A stretch of 64,000 bases of DNA, from positions 1-64,000 of the forward strand of contig JAHQRK010000055.1 in NCBI GenBank assembly GCA_019828595.1, written 5' to 3'. A program made the position numbers and the translations under genes. This document shows, piece after piece, positions 32,100 through 44,258 of this stretch (position 1 is the stretch's first letter; every line of letters starts with the position of its first letter). This stretch comes from Aphanomyces cochlioides (Eukaryota; Oomycota; Saprolegniomycetes; Saprolegniales; Verrucalvaceae). The notes beneath the pieces are model-generated. The model saw only the letters and a program-made list of their open reading frames with translations, made no database searches and was not told the origin of the DNA.

Positions 32100-34421
32100 A
32101 CTTCCGAATTTGCCTCGTACCCCTCAAGTCAAGAAGTTATCAAGTGCCGCCGCGCTCAAAATGTCCAACGCCAACAGCTGTTCCGAGCTCCGTGAGACCA
32201 ACACTCACGGAGTCACCATCATTCCAGGTATTGTATCACCTCACCCACTTTCGTCGTCCAATCAGGATGGCGGAAGTGGTGTGAGTAATGTCGCTACACC
32301 TAACCCTAGGGCCGAAGTGGAGGTCGAGTTCGACCCCAACAGCGTCTCTGGAGACCAATCTGCGTCTCGCTCCCCCAGCGCTTCACCTGGTGCTCCACTC
32401 GCCGGAGTTCCAGGGGGGGTCAACCTCAGTGGGTCAGTGGTTGACCCCCAGACCACTGTCGTTAACTTGTCTAGCGAAGCCCTCACTCAGGAGGGCGAAC
32501 CACTGGGGCCTTGTGCCTGTGGTGGCTGCTTCCCTGGACTCCAATTGGAGTCGATCCCCAGTGAAGGCGGCGAGAAAACGGGGTCCATGCCAGCCCTAGA
32601 GGCTACGAGGGCCCCCCCTATGGGCACACCCTGCGGTTCTGTCTACTTCCCCCCAGGGGCCTCTTCGGAGGGGCGGGGGCGGTATCCCGATTTGGGTTCT
32701 CGCCGGAGCAATGGTGTACCCCAGTCACCGTGCTGCGGGGATGGCATGGATTCCCCTTCTACCCCTGTCACTGGGGGTCTGGCCCCGGCCTTTCTCGTGA
32801 CCAATGGGACTGAGCCAGCAGCCACCAACCGCGTCGCCCCCTGTGCTGAGCCTCCTAGAACGGGAGAGGAAGAAGAAAAATCTCAAGAGGACGTGGATAT
32901 GGTCTCTGGAGACGCCGAGGGGAAGGATTCGACTGAAACCGAGGCCTTAACCGACGAGGGAAATACTCAAATTCACTCGGAGGTTGATGGGTCAGGCGAC
33001 ATTAACGGCCAAGCGAAGCCGTGTGATACTCCTGGAGAAGTTATTCAAGAGGAACAATCGACAAACAATGACAATGACCAGTCAAATCAAGACATTGTCG
33101 ACAAATCCGTTGCTCAAGGAAATGGCGCTGTTGATCCTCCTACCGCGGCAGACAAAATACAAGGCGATCAAGAGCAACAAAACGCTGAAAGGGCCAATCC
33201 ATGGACGCAAAAGACTCCCGGCAAGGATTCAGCTTCGTCCAAGAAAGATTCCAAGCAAGGCAATGCCCCCAAAGGCGCGAAACATCGCAACACTGGTGCT
33301 CATGCTATTGCCGATGACGATATTGCGCGATGCGAGGCCATGGCGGACGCATTCTACAAAGACTCTGGTGACATGGACGCCTTCATTGAAAACATTTTGC
33401 TCACCCCCCAGTCCCAAGTGTACGAGCTCACAGTCAAGTTGGGCGAAGCCTACAAGGACTGGTCCGAAAAAGTCATCTGCGATCAATTTGTCAAGGAAAA
33501 TCCTGGTTCGTTATGGGGCTCCAAATTTCCGAACATTTTGATCCACAAGAAGAACCCACAGACCATTGTGATCTCAAGTTACAACTTGTCTACGTGCGTG
33601 GAAATGGGAGGCACAACGTTTCGACTTGGTGGCAAAGACTTCCTGGTTCCCAAATACTCGCGTTATGGCAACAACTACTACGTTACGTTCAACAAGGTCA
33701 GTCACCCTTCGATGGCCAAGGCAATTGTCAAGAAAATGGCTGCATTGACCAAGTCAGTGATAGCAGCATTCAACCCTACTGCTGGTCAGAACATCAAGTC
33801 GCCGCATTTGAGAGTCATTTTCAAGTCGCCTGCGCCTCCTGCAGTGCTGGTGCCAAAATCCGGCGACGCACTACGCGAAATCACCATTACGGATCCGTCG
33901 GGTCAGCCTTTTGTCGTCGTGTTTCAGCACAAGATCGCTGCTCTGAACAAGACATTGCCTCCGTCGATTGTTTCACGACGTGCAGAGGCCAAGGCTGAAA
34001 AAGCGAAGGCAAAAGCGGCCAAGGCAGCGGCAAAATCTCCTCCGTCAGGAGAAAAAGAACCTGAACATGATGGAGACGATCATGATCAAGACCCTGGAAC
34101 AAATGCGGAAGGCGAGGCCGACTCAACTGAGGCATCTGAAGATGGTCAAGATGAACAACCACAGCCAACAGCTCCTTCTCATGGCTCTGATGTCGATATG
34201 TCTGGTGACAGCGATCCCCCTAACAACAATGGACAAGACAAACAACAAGAAGATGTGGAAATGTCTACCAACGAATCGCCCGCTCTTGCTCCACCAAGTG
34301 AGCAGCCCAAGAACTCGCTGGACCTTCAATTGGTAACGGGCTACCGGTCTGGACCAGCTCCAAAACGTACTTTGCCTTCGTCCCCACGTTTGGATCCCCT
34401 GCCGACATCCAACCGTTTTCA
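32100..34421 (+). mobile_element. LINE copy G, 5' portion, interrupted by H
   Basis: G starts acttccgaatttg right after satellite block 1 and runs through the 5' UTR and ORF1 to codon ~754, where copy H begins. The satellite bases before it (ccactttttctcca, 32086-32099) are the predicted target duplication. The rest of G is not in this window. Confidence 0.9.
32161..34421 (+). pseudogene. LINE ORF1 (copy G), truncated at codon ~754 by copy H
   Basis: From the ATG at 32161 the frame is intact through the N-terminal, acidic, middle and Lys/Ala-rich parts to PTSNRFH, where H is inserted. By chance the frame continues through the 5' UTR of H into its ORF1 and stops at 34767. Upstream it is also open into satellite DNA from 31807. 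Those extensions are junction artefacts. Confidence 0.88.
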
Positions 34422-34482
34422 CCTTCCGAATTTGCCTCGTACCCCTCAAGTCAAGAAGTTATCAAGTGCCGCCGCGCTCAAA

Positions 34483-37400
34483 ATGTCCAACGCCAACAGC
34501 TGTTCCGAGCTCCGTGAGACCAACACTCACGGAGTCACCATCATTCCAGGTATTGTATCACCTCACCCACTTTCGTCGTCCAATCAGGATGGCGGAAGTG
34601 GTGTGAGTAATGTCTCTACACCTAACCCTAGGGCCGAAGTGGAGGTCGAGTTCGACCCCAACAGCGTCTCTGGAGACCAATCTGCGTCTCGCTCCCCCAG
34701 CGCTTCACCTGGTGCTCCACTCGCCGGAGTTCCAGGGGGGGGTCAACCTCAGTGGGTCAGTGGTTGACCCCCAGACCACTGTCGTTAACTTGTCTAGCGA
34801 AGCCCTCACTCAGGAGGGCGAACCACTGGGGCCTTGTGCCTGTGGTGGCTGCTTCCCTGGACTCCAATTGGAGTCGATCCCCAGTGAAGGCGGCGAGAAA
34901 ACGGGGTCCATGCCAGCCCTAGAGGCTACGAGGGCCCCCCCTATGGGCACACCCTGCGGTTCTGTCTACTTCCCCCAGGGGCCTCTTCGGAGGGGCGGGG
35001 GCGGTATCCCGATTTGGGTTCTCGCCGGAGCAATGGTGTACCCCAGTCACCGTGCTGCGGGGATGGCATGGATTCCCCTTCTACCCCTGTCACTGGGGGT
35101 CTGGCCCCGGCCTTTCTCGTGACCAATGGGACTGAGCCAGCAGCCACCAACCGCGTCGCCCCCTGTGCTGAGCCTCCTAGAACGGGAGAGGAAGAAGAAA
35201 AATCTCAAGAGGACGTGGATATGGTCTCTGGAGACGCCGAGGGGAAGGATTCGACTGAAACCGAGGCCTTAACCGACGAGGGAAATACTCAAATTCACTC
35301 GGAGGTTGATGGGTCAGGCGACATTAACGGCCAAGCGAAGCCGTGTGATACTCCTGGAGAAGTTATTCAAGAGGAACAATCGACAAACAATGACAATGAC
35401 CAGTCAAATCAAGACATTGTCGACAAATCCGTTGCTCAAGGAAATGGCGCTGTTGATCCTCCTACCGCGGCAGACAAAATACAAGGCGATCAAGAGCAAC
35501 AAAACGCTGAAAGGGCCAATCCATGGACGCAAAAGACTCCCGGCAAGGATTCAGCTTCGTCCAAGAAAGATTCCAAGCAAGGCAATGCCCCCAAAGGCGC
35601 GAAACATCGCAACACTGGTGCTCATGCTATTGCCGATGACGATATTGCGCGATGCGAGGCCATGGCGGACGCATTCTACAAAGACTCTGGTGACATGGAC
35701 GCCTTCATTGAAAACATTTTGCTCACCCCCCAGTCCCAAGTGTACGAGCTTACAGTCAAGTTGGGCGAAGGCTACAAGGACTGGTCCGAAAAAGTCATCT
35801 GCGATCAATTTGTCAAGGAAAATCCTGGTTCGTTATGGGGCTCCAAATTTCCGAACATTTTGATCCACAAGAAGAACCCACAGACCATTGTGATCTCAAG
35901 TTACAACTTGTCTACGTGCGTGGAAATGGGAGGCACAACGTTTCGACTTGGTGGCAAAGACTTCCTGGTTCCCAAATACTCGCGTTATGGCAACAACTAC
36001 TACGTTACGTTCAACAAGGTCAGTCACCCTTCGATGGCCAAGGCAATTGTCAAGAAAATGGCTGTATTGACCAAGTCAGTGATAGCAGCATTCAACCCTA
36101 CTGCTGGTCAGAACATCAAGTCGCCGCATTTGAGAGTCATTTTCAAGTCGTCTGCGCCTCCTGCAGTGTTGGTACCAAAATCCGGCGACGCACTACGCGA
36201 AATCACCATTACGGATCCGTCGGGTCAGCCTTTTGTCGTCGTGTTTCAGCACAAGATCGCTGCTCTGAACAAGACATTGCCTCCGTCGATTGTTTCACGA
36301 CGTGCAGAGGCCAAGGCTGAAAAAGCGAAGGCAAAAGCGGCCAAGGCAGCGGCAAAATCTCCTCCGTCAGGAGAAAAAGAACCTGAAGATGATGGAGACG
36401 ATCATGATCAAGACCCTGGAACAAATGCGGAAGGCGAGGCCGACTCAACTGAGGCATCTGGAGATCGTCAAGATGAACAACCACAGCCAACAGCTCCTTC
36501 TCATGGCTCTGATGTCGATATGTCTGGTGACAGCGATCCCCCTAACAACAATGGACAAGACAAACAACAAGAAGATGTGGAAATGTCTACCAACGAATCG
36601 CCCGCTCTTGCTCCACCAAGTGAGCAGCCCAAGAACTCGCTGGACCTTCAATTGGTAACGGGCTACCGGTCTGGACCAGCTCCAAAACGTACTTTGCCTT
36701 CGTCCCCACGTTTGGATCCCCTGCCGACATCCAACCGTTTTCATATCCTCGAAGAAGACGACGTGGAACTCTCGTTTGAAGACTTTGCAGTGCCTCGAAT
36801 TGTATTGGACGATTCAAGTGCGCCACGCCCGAAAAAGACCAAAGGCAAAGCGAAGAAACAACGACTTAACAAGTCTGCTGCAGCCCACCTCGAATTGGCG
36901 AAGAAGATCATTCGAGACAAGAAAGTCGAAGGCAGTATCACCGAATGTCAACGCATTTTGCGAGATGATCCTCAGCTCGTTGCACATGCTATGTACGCAC
37001 AAGATGAAGACCTCAGTTTGTTTCAGTCACTTGTTGCAACCAAGACTATTGAGCGCAAGATGGCTTTGTTAAAAGCTCAAGGCAAGCCTCACAACTACAA
37101 ACATCACGTCAACTTCATGGCTCAATACAAGATTCACCCGTCAGAAATCTTGGAAGAATTGACCACGGACATACCAGAGATCAAGCGCATCCTCTTTGCA
37201 CTTGCTACGATTGACTTATTCCTCTCAAATCGGGCCCCAGACCTCTACACAAACTCGGAGGCACTGACTGTTCTATTGAACCAAGAAGCAACAAGATTGC
37301 CTGACACCAACTGCTTGACGGACTGGTCGCTGTTTGCTTTGATCGAAAACTTCAGCGACAATCTCGAGAAGTTCACTTTGCCGGCTCCCGTCTTGTCGGC

Positions 37401-37521
37401 CATCTCGATGCTCAAAAGCATCACCAACAATTACCACATCGACGAGCTCTGTAGCAAAGCTCACCACTCCATGAACGCCGACGAAATTGATCCCCTCGAT
37501 TTGGAGGACGATCAACTCTAA
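34483..37521 (+). pseudogene. LINE ORF1 (copy H), two compensating indels
   Basis: The ATG is at 34483. An extra G (8-G run near 34735) shifts the frame to a stop at 34765-34767 after about 94 codons. A missing C near 34972 restores the family frame, which is then open to 37521. Copy K has the same two changes. Either the pair is inherited or both runs were miscalled. One notable substitution gives VLDDSS where the others have VLEDSS. Confidence 0.85.
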
Positions 37522-37599
37522 GGCTTCTATCCCCTGCTTCAATCCATTTCAACCTCCCCTCTCACCCCTCCATTCTACTCATTTTCATCTGTACTCGTG

Positions 37600-40500
37600 A
37601 TGAGTGACAACAACTTCTCCGATGTCCCAACTGAACTCGTGGACTGGGACCCACAAATCATCTCCCTCAACACCAATGGCTTCTCCAACAGTCATCGGTA
37701 CATCCTCGACAAACTATCAAGTGTTCACGACGTTTCCTTTATCCAAGAAACCCGTTTCCGCACGCCAAGTCTCCACGACCGTGTTGCGTTCCATTGGCAA
37801 CGCATCACAAACCACGAAGGCTCTTTGTTCTTTGAAGAGCCTATTTACCCTGAAGTATCCACGTCGCCAGCCACTGGAGGTCTGGCTACGTTGATACATC
37901 CTCACTCTCCTTTGAAGAACGCCACTCAAGTCCCTCATGACAACCCAGTGCTTCGTGGTCGTTATCTACAAGTGCGATGTACTCTGGGTCCACTGACAGT
38001 CGTTCTCCACAATATCTATGCGCCGGCAGCCTTCCAACAACGAGCAAGTTACTTCGAAGAATTGCCACGCGACTTTCCTCCACATGCGCTCCACATTGTT
38101 GGAGGAGATTTCAACTGCACTCTCAACAAAGATTTGGATTCGTTGAGACCCAGTACCTCCACCATGGCCGGCACCCTTCAACTGGAACAATGGATGCACA
38201 GTTTGTCTCTGGTGGATCTGTTTCGCCGTCAAAACCCCGTGGCACGAGCCTTCACAAGTCCCACACTCACCAACCGACTTGACTACATCTTTTGTTCGTC
38301 CACCTTGGCGGGTCTTCGTCATTGGAAGGCGACGCACATGCCACACGTTCCACAGGCTGACCACGTGGCTTGTCGTATCATCACAAAGCGTCAAACATTG
38401 CGCCATGGCTCTGGATCATGGAAAGCTCCAACTTGGCTACTTCGTCTACCACGAGCGGCCGAGATTGTTCATGGATGTCTGGATCGATTTTTGGACAAGT
38501 CTCCAACATTCCACAATATCTCCAAGGCCTACGACATGCTGGTCAATGATATCCGCTCCCAACTCAAAGAATTCCATTCTCAACGATTGGAGAAACAACG
38601 TCTGCCGTTGAAGAAGTTAGCTGTCGAGATCGCTTCGCTTTTGCAAGTCCCCAACATGCGTCAAGATTCAGTGCTGGTGGATCGAGTGCGAGACCTTCAA
38701 AAGCAAATTCACGAGCTGCAAGATCGAGACAAGCAGTTTCGTCAAGACCAGGCGTTCCAACTTCATTTGTACAAAGCAGAGCGCTCGTCCAAGTTCCACT
38801 TCATGTCTCCTGTCCCTACCCCCTTGAAGAAGACAGTCTTCAAAGAGTTGGTGGATGTCAATGGAAATGTTGTCTCCAATCAACAAGGCATGTCTGACGT
38901 CCTGGTCGACTACTACAAGGACTTGTTTGCAGCTCCCGAGGTGCAGCGATCTGGAGACGAAGTGTCGTCATTTCTGACCCCATTGACTCGACACAAGCAA
39001 CTGCCAGAGCAAGCCCAGAAAGAGCTGTCGGCTCCCTTGCGCGCCAACGAGTTCTATCATGCTATTCGACACAGCAGTTCGAACTCAGCGCCAGGTCCCA
39101 ACGCTCTGCCATTCGAAGTCCTCAAACTTGCACCTCACAAGTGGTCGTTGGTATTGGAGCTGCTATTCACACACCAGCTCCATTCTCACCCTCGCTTGAC
39201 TCCCATGCAACTTGTCAGTACGCTGGTGTTGCTGCACAAGAAAGGCCCCAAGTCACAGGCCAAGAACTATCGGCCCATTAGCCTACTCAACACGGATGTG
39301 AAAATCCTGACGAGTATTCTGGCTTATCGACTCCAGCGCCACATTCGACACATCATCCACCCGGACCAGCAAGGCTTTATCCGTCGAAGCAATATCCAAA
39401 CCAATATTGCACGACTGGATGACATGCTGCACCACATCAAACTACACAGTCCGTCCTCGATGGTGGCACTGCTTGACTTTGAGAAAGCTTTTGATCGCGT
39501 GGACCACGCGTACTTGCTCCGCGTCCTCCGTCACTATGGCTTTCCCGAAACCTTTGTTGACATGGTTCGCGTACTGTACTCGGGCCGCAAGTCTCGCATC
39601 TTGGTGAACGGCTTCTTGTCCAAGCCAGTTCACATCTCACGCGGTGTGTTGCAAGGTGATCCACTGTCGCCACTTCTGTTTGTGATCGCTTTGGAACCGA
39701 TGTGCCAACTCCTACGGCAACACTCCAACTATGGCATCAAGTGTGGGGATCGCTACCACACTGGGAGTTACTTTGCCGACGACTCGCAACTCTATGCGGC
39801 AAATGAGACGTGCCTCCACCGGCAGCTTGCATTGGTTCAAACCTTTTGCGACAAGTCTGGTTTCCGACTCAACGTAGACAAGACCCAAATTCTGACCTAC
39901 AGCCAGTTGAATGGGAACCTTGCCTCACTACAAGTTACTTCCGACAGTCCCGTGAAGGCTCTTGGTATCTTGGTTGCGCCCAATCTTTCTCCATTGGCAC
40001 GTTTCAATTACGTGTTTGAGAAGTTTGTGGCTCGCTTGTCTTTGTGGCTCTACAAGGCTCGAACCATGGCCGGAAAAGTCACTATCCTGCACAGCATATG
40101 TCTGCCTGTGTTATGGTACCAACTGGCTTTTGTCCCTGCCGACAAAGACCTGGCCAAAAAGATCGACAAGGCCATGCTTCAATTTATGCATGGTGAAGAA
40201 ATCAACCCATCCTCCTCTGTCCATGGCCTCCGTTTGATCAAAAAGGAGATCATATTCATGCCGAAGAAGTCCGGTGGCTTAGGCCTGCACCATGCACTTG
40301 CTTTATGGCAACAACACAACCGCTCTGTCATGATCAGATGCATTCAAGCCATCACCACCCCACCCCGCAAGTCTGCCATGTCCGCCTGGATTACGCCGGG
40401 CTATACTCTCCTCGAGAAGGCTTTTCATCCATGGGGTTCCCCCGAGATCTCCTCTTGGCAAATGGCTCTTCTGCATTCATCAGACAACTGTACAAGAATC

Positions 40501-41653
40501 CCAATATCACTCCAATGTAGAAAGCCTTATTGAGAGCTGGTTTGAATCCCGCTGGACTCCGTACGGCTGTCCAAATCACATCTCATCTTTGGATGTTCCC
40601 CTTTGGCACAACTCGTATCTGCCTGGACTCGAAGACCTATACGATCAGTGCTCTACATCGACGCAAGACCAAGCCAATGTATTGGCTTCGCTTCACATCA
40701 CGAAGTTGTCGCATTTGTTGACTCCGTGTCAGCGAGTTTGGCCAGCTTCGATCTTGTTCGACAAAATCAACCGTGCCTGCCGCCAAGCCAATTTTGTCCC
40801 TCCAACGAAACAATGGATCTCAATCTTGGTGACCAAGTTATCACGATTGTTTGAGATTGTTTCTGAAGAGGATGCTCCCGTGTTCCACTTGCCGACGCCA
40901 AGCTCTGAATGGATGGAATGGCACTGGATGATTCACCCTGACTCGAGTCCGATCTTGTTGGCGCTTGCGACTTCGAAATCGGCTAAGATCAGAGCTTCTC
41001 CAGCTGTCAGCTCGTCCATTCTTCCTACCAAGCATCTCAACCTGCCATCCAACTTTTACGAAGACCCCAAGCGCCTTACCCAACTTGCCGCCTTCCTCCA
41101 ACCCGACCACATTCTCCCTCGATATGGAGAGTTCATTTTCAAGACCCTTCTCCGCGCCAACGCCATGCAATATCTGTTTCAGTACCAAGACCCCAAGCCG
41201 ACGTGTGTCTTCTGTCGTGTCAATGAGACGTACGAGCATTTCCTGTTCTCTTGTGGATATGGTCAATCTGTTTGGTATTTCTTCAAGACAATCCAGCGAC
41301 TGCTCGAGTGTTCCTTTCCGTCGACTTGTCTGGAAATGTTCTACGAGACGCCCAAGCCGTCCGATGGATACTACATCCGTGGCTATCTGAAGATCTGGCC
41401 GATTGTCCGAGCCTGCGTGTATTATCAAATATGGCTCCAACGTGCCGATCGCACCTTTCGACCCGACCTCACAGCGAAGAGTCCGATGGAAGTTGCCATT
41501 CATGCTGCCTCTTTGATCAAGCTACATCTACAACAGCTCCTGGTTGATCTCCCTCTCAAGAAGGGATACACCAAGGTATTCAATGTGCTCAAGCATCTAT
41601 CTTCGGACCCCTGGTTACGTCAACACATCATTCCTAACAGCGTCGTTTCATGA
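37600..41653 (+). pseudogene. LINE ORF2 (copy H), broken in its last third
   Basis: The ATG is at 37600, with an MSDNN start as in E. The endonuclease and the full RT domain with FADD are open. A shortened C run near 40440 shifts the frame (stop at 40533). A TAG at 40518-40520 replaces the Trp codon of relatives, and two bases are missing near 40533. The final segment with the zinc motif is open to 41653. The endonuclease and RT could still be made as a C-terminally truncated protein. Confidence 0.88.
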
Positions 41654-41799
41654 GTGAGCTGACGGCTCACTCACTTCATCTCCTGTTCAATGACCACTTT
41701 GCCATATTCTGTTTTCCAAGTTCTGTTTATACAGTACGAGGCAAAATAGTAAGTCATTAGGGCCTTTGCTCAAAAATAAGGTTAATACAACTCATTTAA

Positions 41800-42535
41800 C
41801 CACGTCCTCTTGAGATTTTTCTTCTTCCTCTCCCGTTCTAGGAGGCTCAGCACAGGGGGCGACGCGGTTGGTGGCTGCTGGCTCAGTCCCATTGGTCACG
41901 AGAAAGGCCGGGGCCAGACCCCCAGTGACAGGGGTAGAAGGGGAATCCATGCCATCCCCGCAGCACGGTGACTGGGGTACACCATTGCTCCGGCGAGAAC
42001 CCAAATCGGGATACCGCCCCCGCCCCTCCGAAGAGGCCCCTGGGGGGAAGTAGACAGAACCGCAGGGTGTGCCCATAGGGGGGGCCCTCGTAGCCTCTAG
42101 GGCTGGCATGGACCCCGTTTTCTCGCCGCCTTCACTGGGGATCGACTCCAATTGGAGTCCAGGGAAGCAGCCACCACAGGCACAAGGCCCCAGTGGTTCG
42201 CCCTCCTGAGTGAGGGCTTCGCTAGACAAGTTAACGACAGTGGTCTGGGGGTCAACCACTGACCCACTGAGGTTGACCCCCCCTGGAACTCCGGCGAGTG
42301 GAGCACCAGGTGAAGCGCTGGGGGAGCGAGACGCAGATTGGTCTCCAGAGACGCTGTTGGGGTCGAACTCGACCTCCACTTCGGCCCTAGGGTTAGGTGT
42401 AGCGACATTACTCACACCACTTCCGCCATCCTGATTGGACGACGAAAGTGGGTGAGGTGATACAATACCTGGAATGATGGTGACTCCGTGAGTGTTGGTC
42501 TCACGGAGCTCGGAACAGCTGTTGGCGTTGGACAT
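41800..42535 (-). pseudogene. LINE ORF1 N-terminal fragment (copy I)
   Basis: The ATG is at 42535 on the minus strand. It is open for about 245 codons and then cut by the 3' end of copy H. The two extra bases relative to F fall outside the coding part, so the frame is unaffected. It is a non-functional remnant. Confidence 0.85.
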
Positions 42536-42592
42536 TTTTTGAGCGCGGCGGCACTTGATAACTTCTTGACTTGAGGGGTACGAGGCAAATTC
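41800..42592 (-). mobile_element. LINE fragment I (inverted), duplicate of F
   Basis: It is the same as fragment F apart from small changes, including two extra bases in the run just before the ORF1 ATG on the minus strand near 42536. Its 5' end abuts satellite block 2. Confidence 0.92.
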
Positions 42593-44258
42593 CTTTTTCT
42601 CCACTTGGTACCCACGTGCCACATGCATATCTCGACCCCATCGAGATACCCACTCGCCACGTCTGGCATGTTTGAATGGTGTCATGCTCGTGTGGTGGAC
42701 GACCAAGCACCAACTTGGTCCGAAATCAACACGCAAGAGTCCCAAGCATACCCCACAAACTGCATCTCGATGCCACTTTTTCTCCACTTGGTACCCACGT
42801 GCCACATGCATATCTCGACCCCATCGAGATACCCACTCGCCACGTCTGGCATGTTTGAAAGGTGTCATGCTCGTGTGGTGGACGACCAAGCACCAACTTG
42901 TTCCGAAATTAACACGCGAGAGTCCCAAGCATACCCCACAAACTGCATCTCGATGCCACTTTTTCTCCACTTGGTACCCACGTGCCACATGCATATCTCG
43001 ACCCCATCGAGATACCCACTCGCCATGTCTGGCATGTTTGAAAGGTGTCATGCTCGTGTGGTGGACGACCAAGCACCAACTTGGTCCGAAATCAACACGC
43101 AAGAGTCCCAAGCATACCCCACAAACTGCATCTCGATGCCACTTTTTCTCCACGTTTGGTACCCACGTGCCACATGCATATCTCGACCCCATCGAGATAC
43201 CCACTCGCCATGTCTGGCATGTTTGAAAGGTGTCATGCTCGTGTGGTGGACGACCAAGCACCAACTTGGTCCGAAATCAACACGCGAGAGTCCCAAGCAT
43301 ACCCCACAAACTGCATCTCGATGCCACTTTTTCTCCACGTTTGGTACCCACGTGCCACATGCATATCTCGACCCCATCGAGATACCCACTCGCCACGTCT
43401 GGCATGTTTGAAAGGTGTCATGCTCGTGTGGTGGACGACCAAGCACCAACTTGGTCCGAAATTAACACGCGAGAGTCCCAAGCATACCCCACAAACTGCA
43501 TCTCGATGCCACTTTTTCTCCACTTGGTACCCACGTGCCACATGCATATCTCGACCCCATCGAGATACCCACTCGCCATGTCTGGCATGTTTGAAAGGTG
43601 TCATGCTCGTGTGGTGGACGACCAAGCACCAACTTGGTCCGAAATCAACACGCAAGAGTCCCAAGCATACCCCACAAACTGCATCTCGATGCCACTTTTT
43701 CTCCACGTTTGGTACCCACGTGCCACATGCATATCTCGACCCCATCGAGATACCCACTCGCCATGTCTGGCATGTTTGAAAGGTGTCATGCTCGTGTGGT
43801 GGACGACCAAGCACCAACTTGTTCCGAAATCAACACGCGAGAGTCCCAAGCATACCCCACAAACTGCATCTCGATGCCACTTTTTCTCCACTTGGTACCC
43901 ACGTGCCACATGCATATCTCGACCCCATCGAGATACCCACTCGCCATGTCTGGCATGTTTGAAAGGTGTCATGCTCGTGTGGTGGACGACCAAGCACCAA
44001 CTTGTTCCGAAATCAACACGCGAGAGTCCCAAGCATACCCCACAAACTGCATCTCGATGCCACTTTTTCTCCACTTTTGGTACCCACGTGCCACATGCAT
44101 ATCTCGACCCCATCGAGATACCCACTCGCCATGTCTGGCATGTTTGAAAGGTGTCATGCTCGTGTGGTGGACGACCAAGCACCAACTTGGTCCGAAATCA
44201 ACACGCAAGAGTCCCAAGCATACCCCACAAACTGCATCTCGATGCCACTTTTTCTCCA
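42593..44258 (+). repeat. Satellite block 2: 9 monomers of 183/185 bp
   Basis: It has the same length (1666 bp), monomer order and variant pattern as block 1, as expected if it was copied with the 12-kb unit. It separates the 5' ends of I (-) and J (+). Confidence 0.95.

Larger units (their letters stand above)
29643..41799. repeat. 12.16-kb segmental duplication, unit 1 (F, satellite 1, G, H)
   Basis: This segment and 41800-53959 have the same order of parts with a constant offset of about 12,158 bases. Each unit has an inverted ORF1 fragment, a 1666-bp satellite block, a truncated LINE, and a nested full-length LINE. Small differences, including a mosaic copy H, show that the units have since diverged or exchanged sequence. 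Confidence 0.92.
34422..41799 (+). mobile_element. LINE copy H, full length, K/E mosaic
   Basis: The 5' end (cttccgaatttg) lies in the ORF1 of G after ccaaccgttttca. The 3' end ctcatttaa at 41799 is followed by ccacgtcctcttgag and an inverted ORF1 fragment, exactly as after copy E. The 5' part shares the lesions and variants of copy K. The part after about 36,430 shares those of copy E (MSDNN start, TAG codon, gaggcaaaatag in the 3' UTR). It is therefore a recombinant element. Confidence 0.92.

Noticed and set aside
30446..32284. Overlapping ORFs of 184-305 codons in satellite blocks 1 and 2
   Set aside because: Same tandem-repeat effect; they jump between frames at 185-bp monomers and run on into LINE sequence.
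31807..34767. 986-codon ORF joining satellite, the ORF1 of G and the start of the ORF1 of H
   Set aside because: It is read through two insertion junctions by chance. Nothing suggests it is a selected fusion gene.
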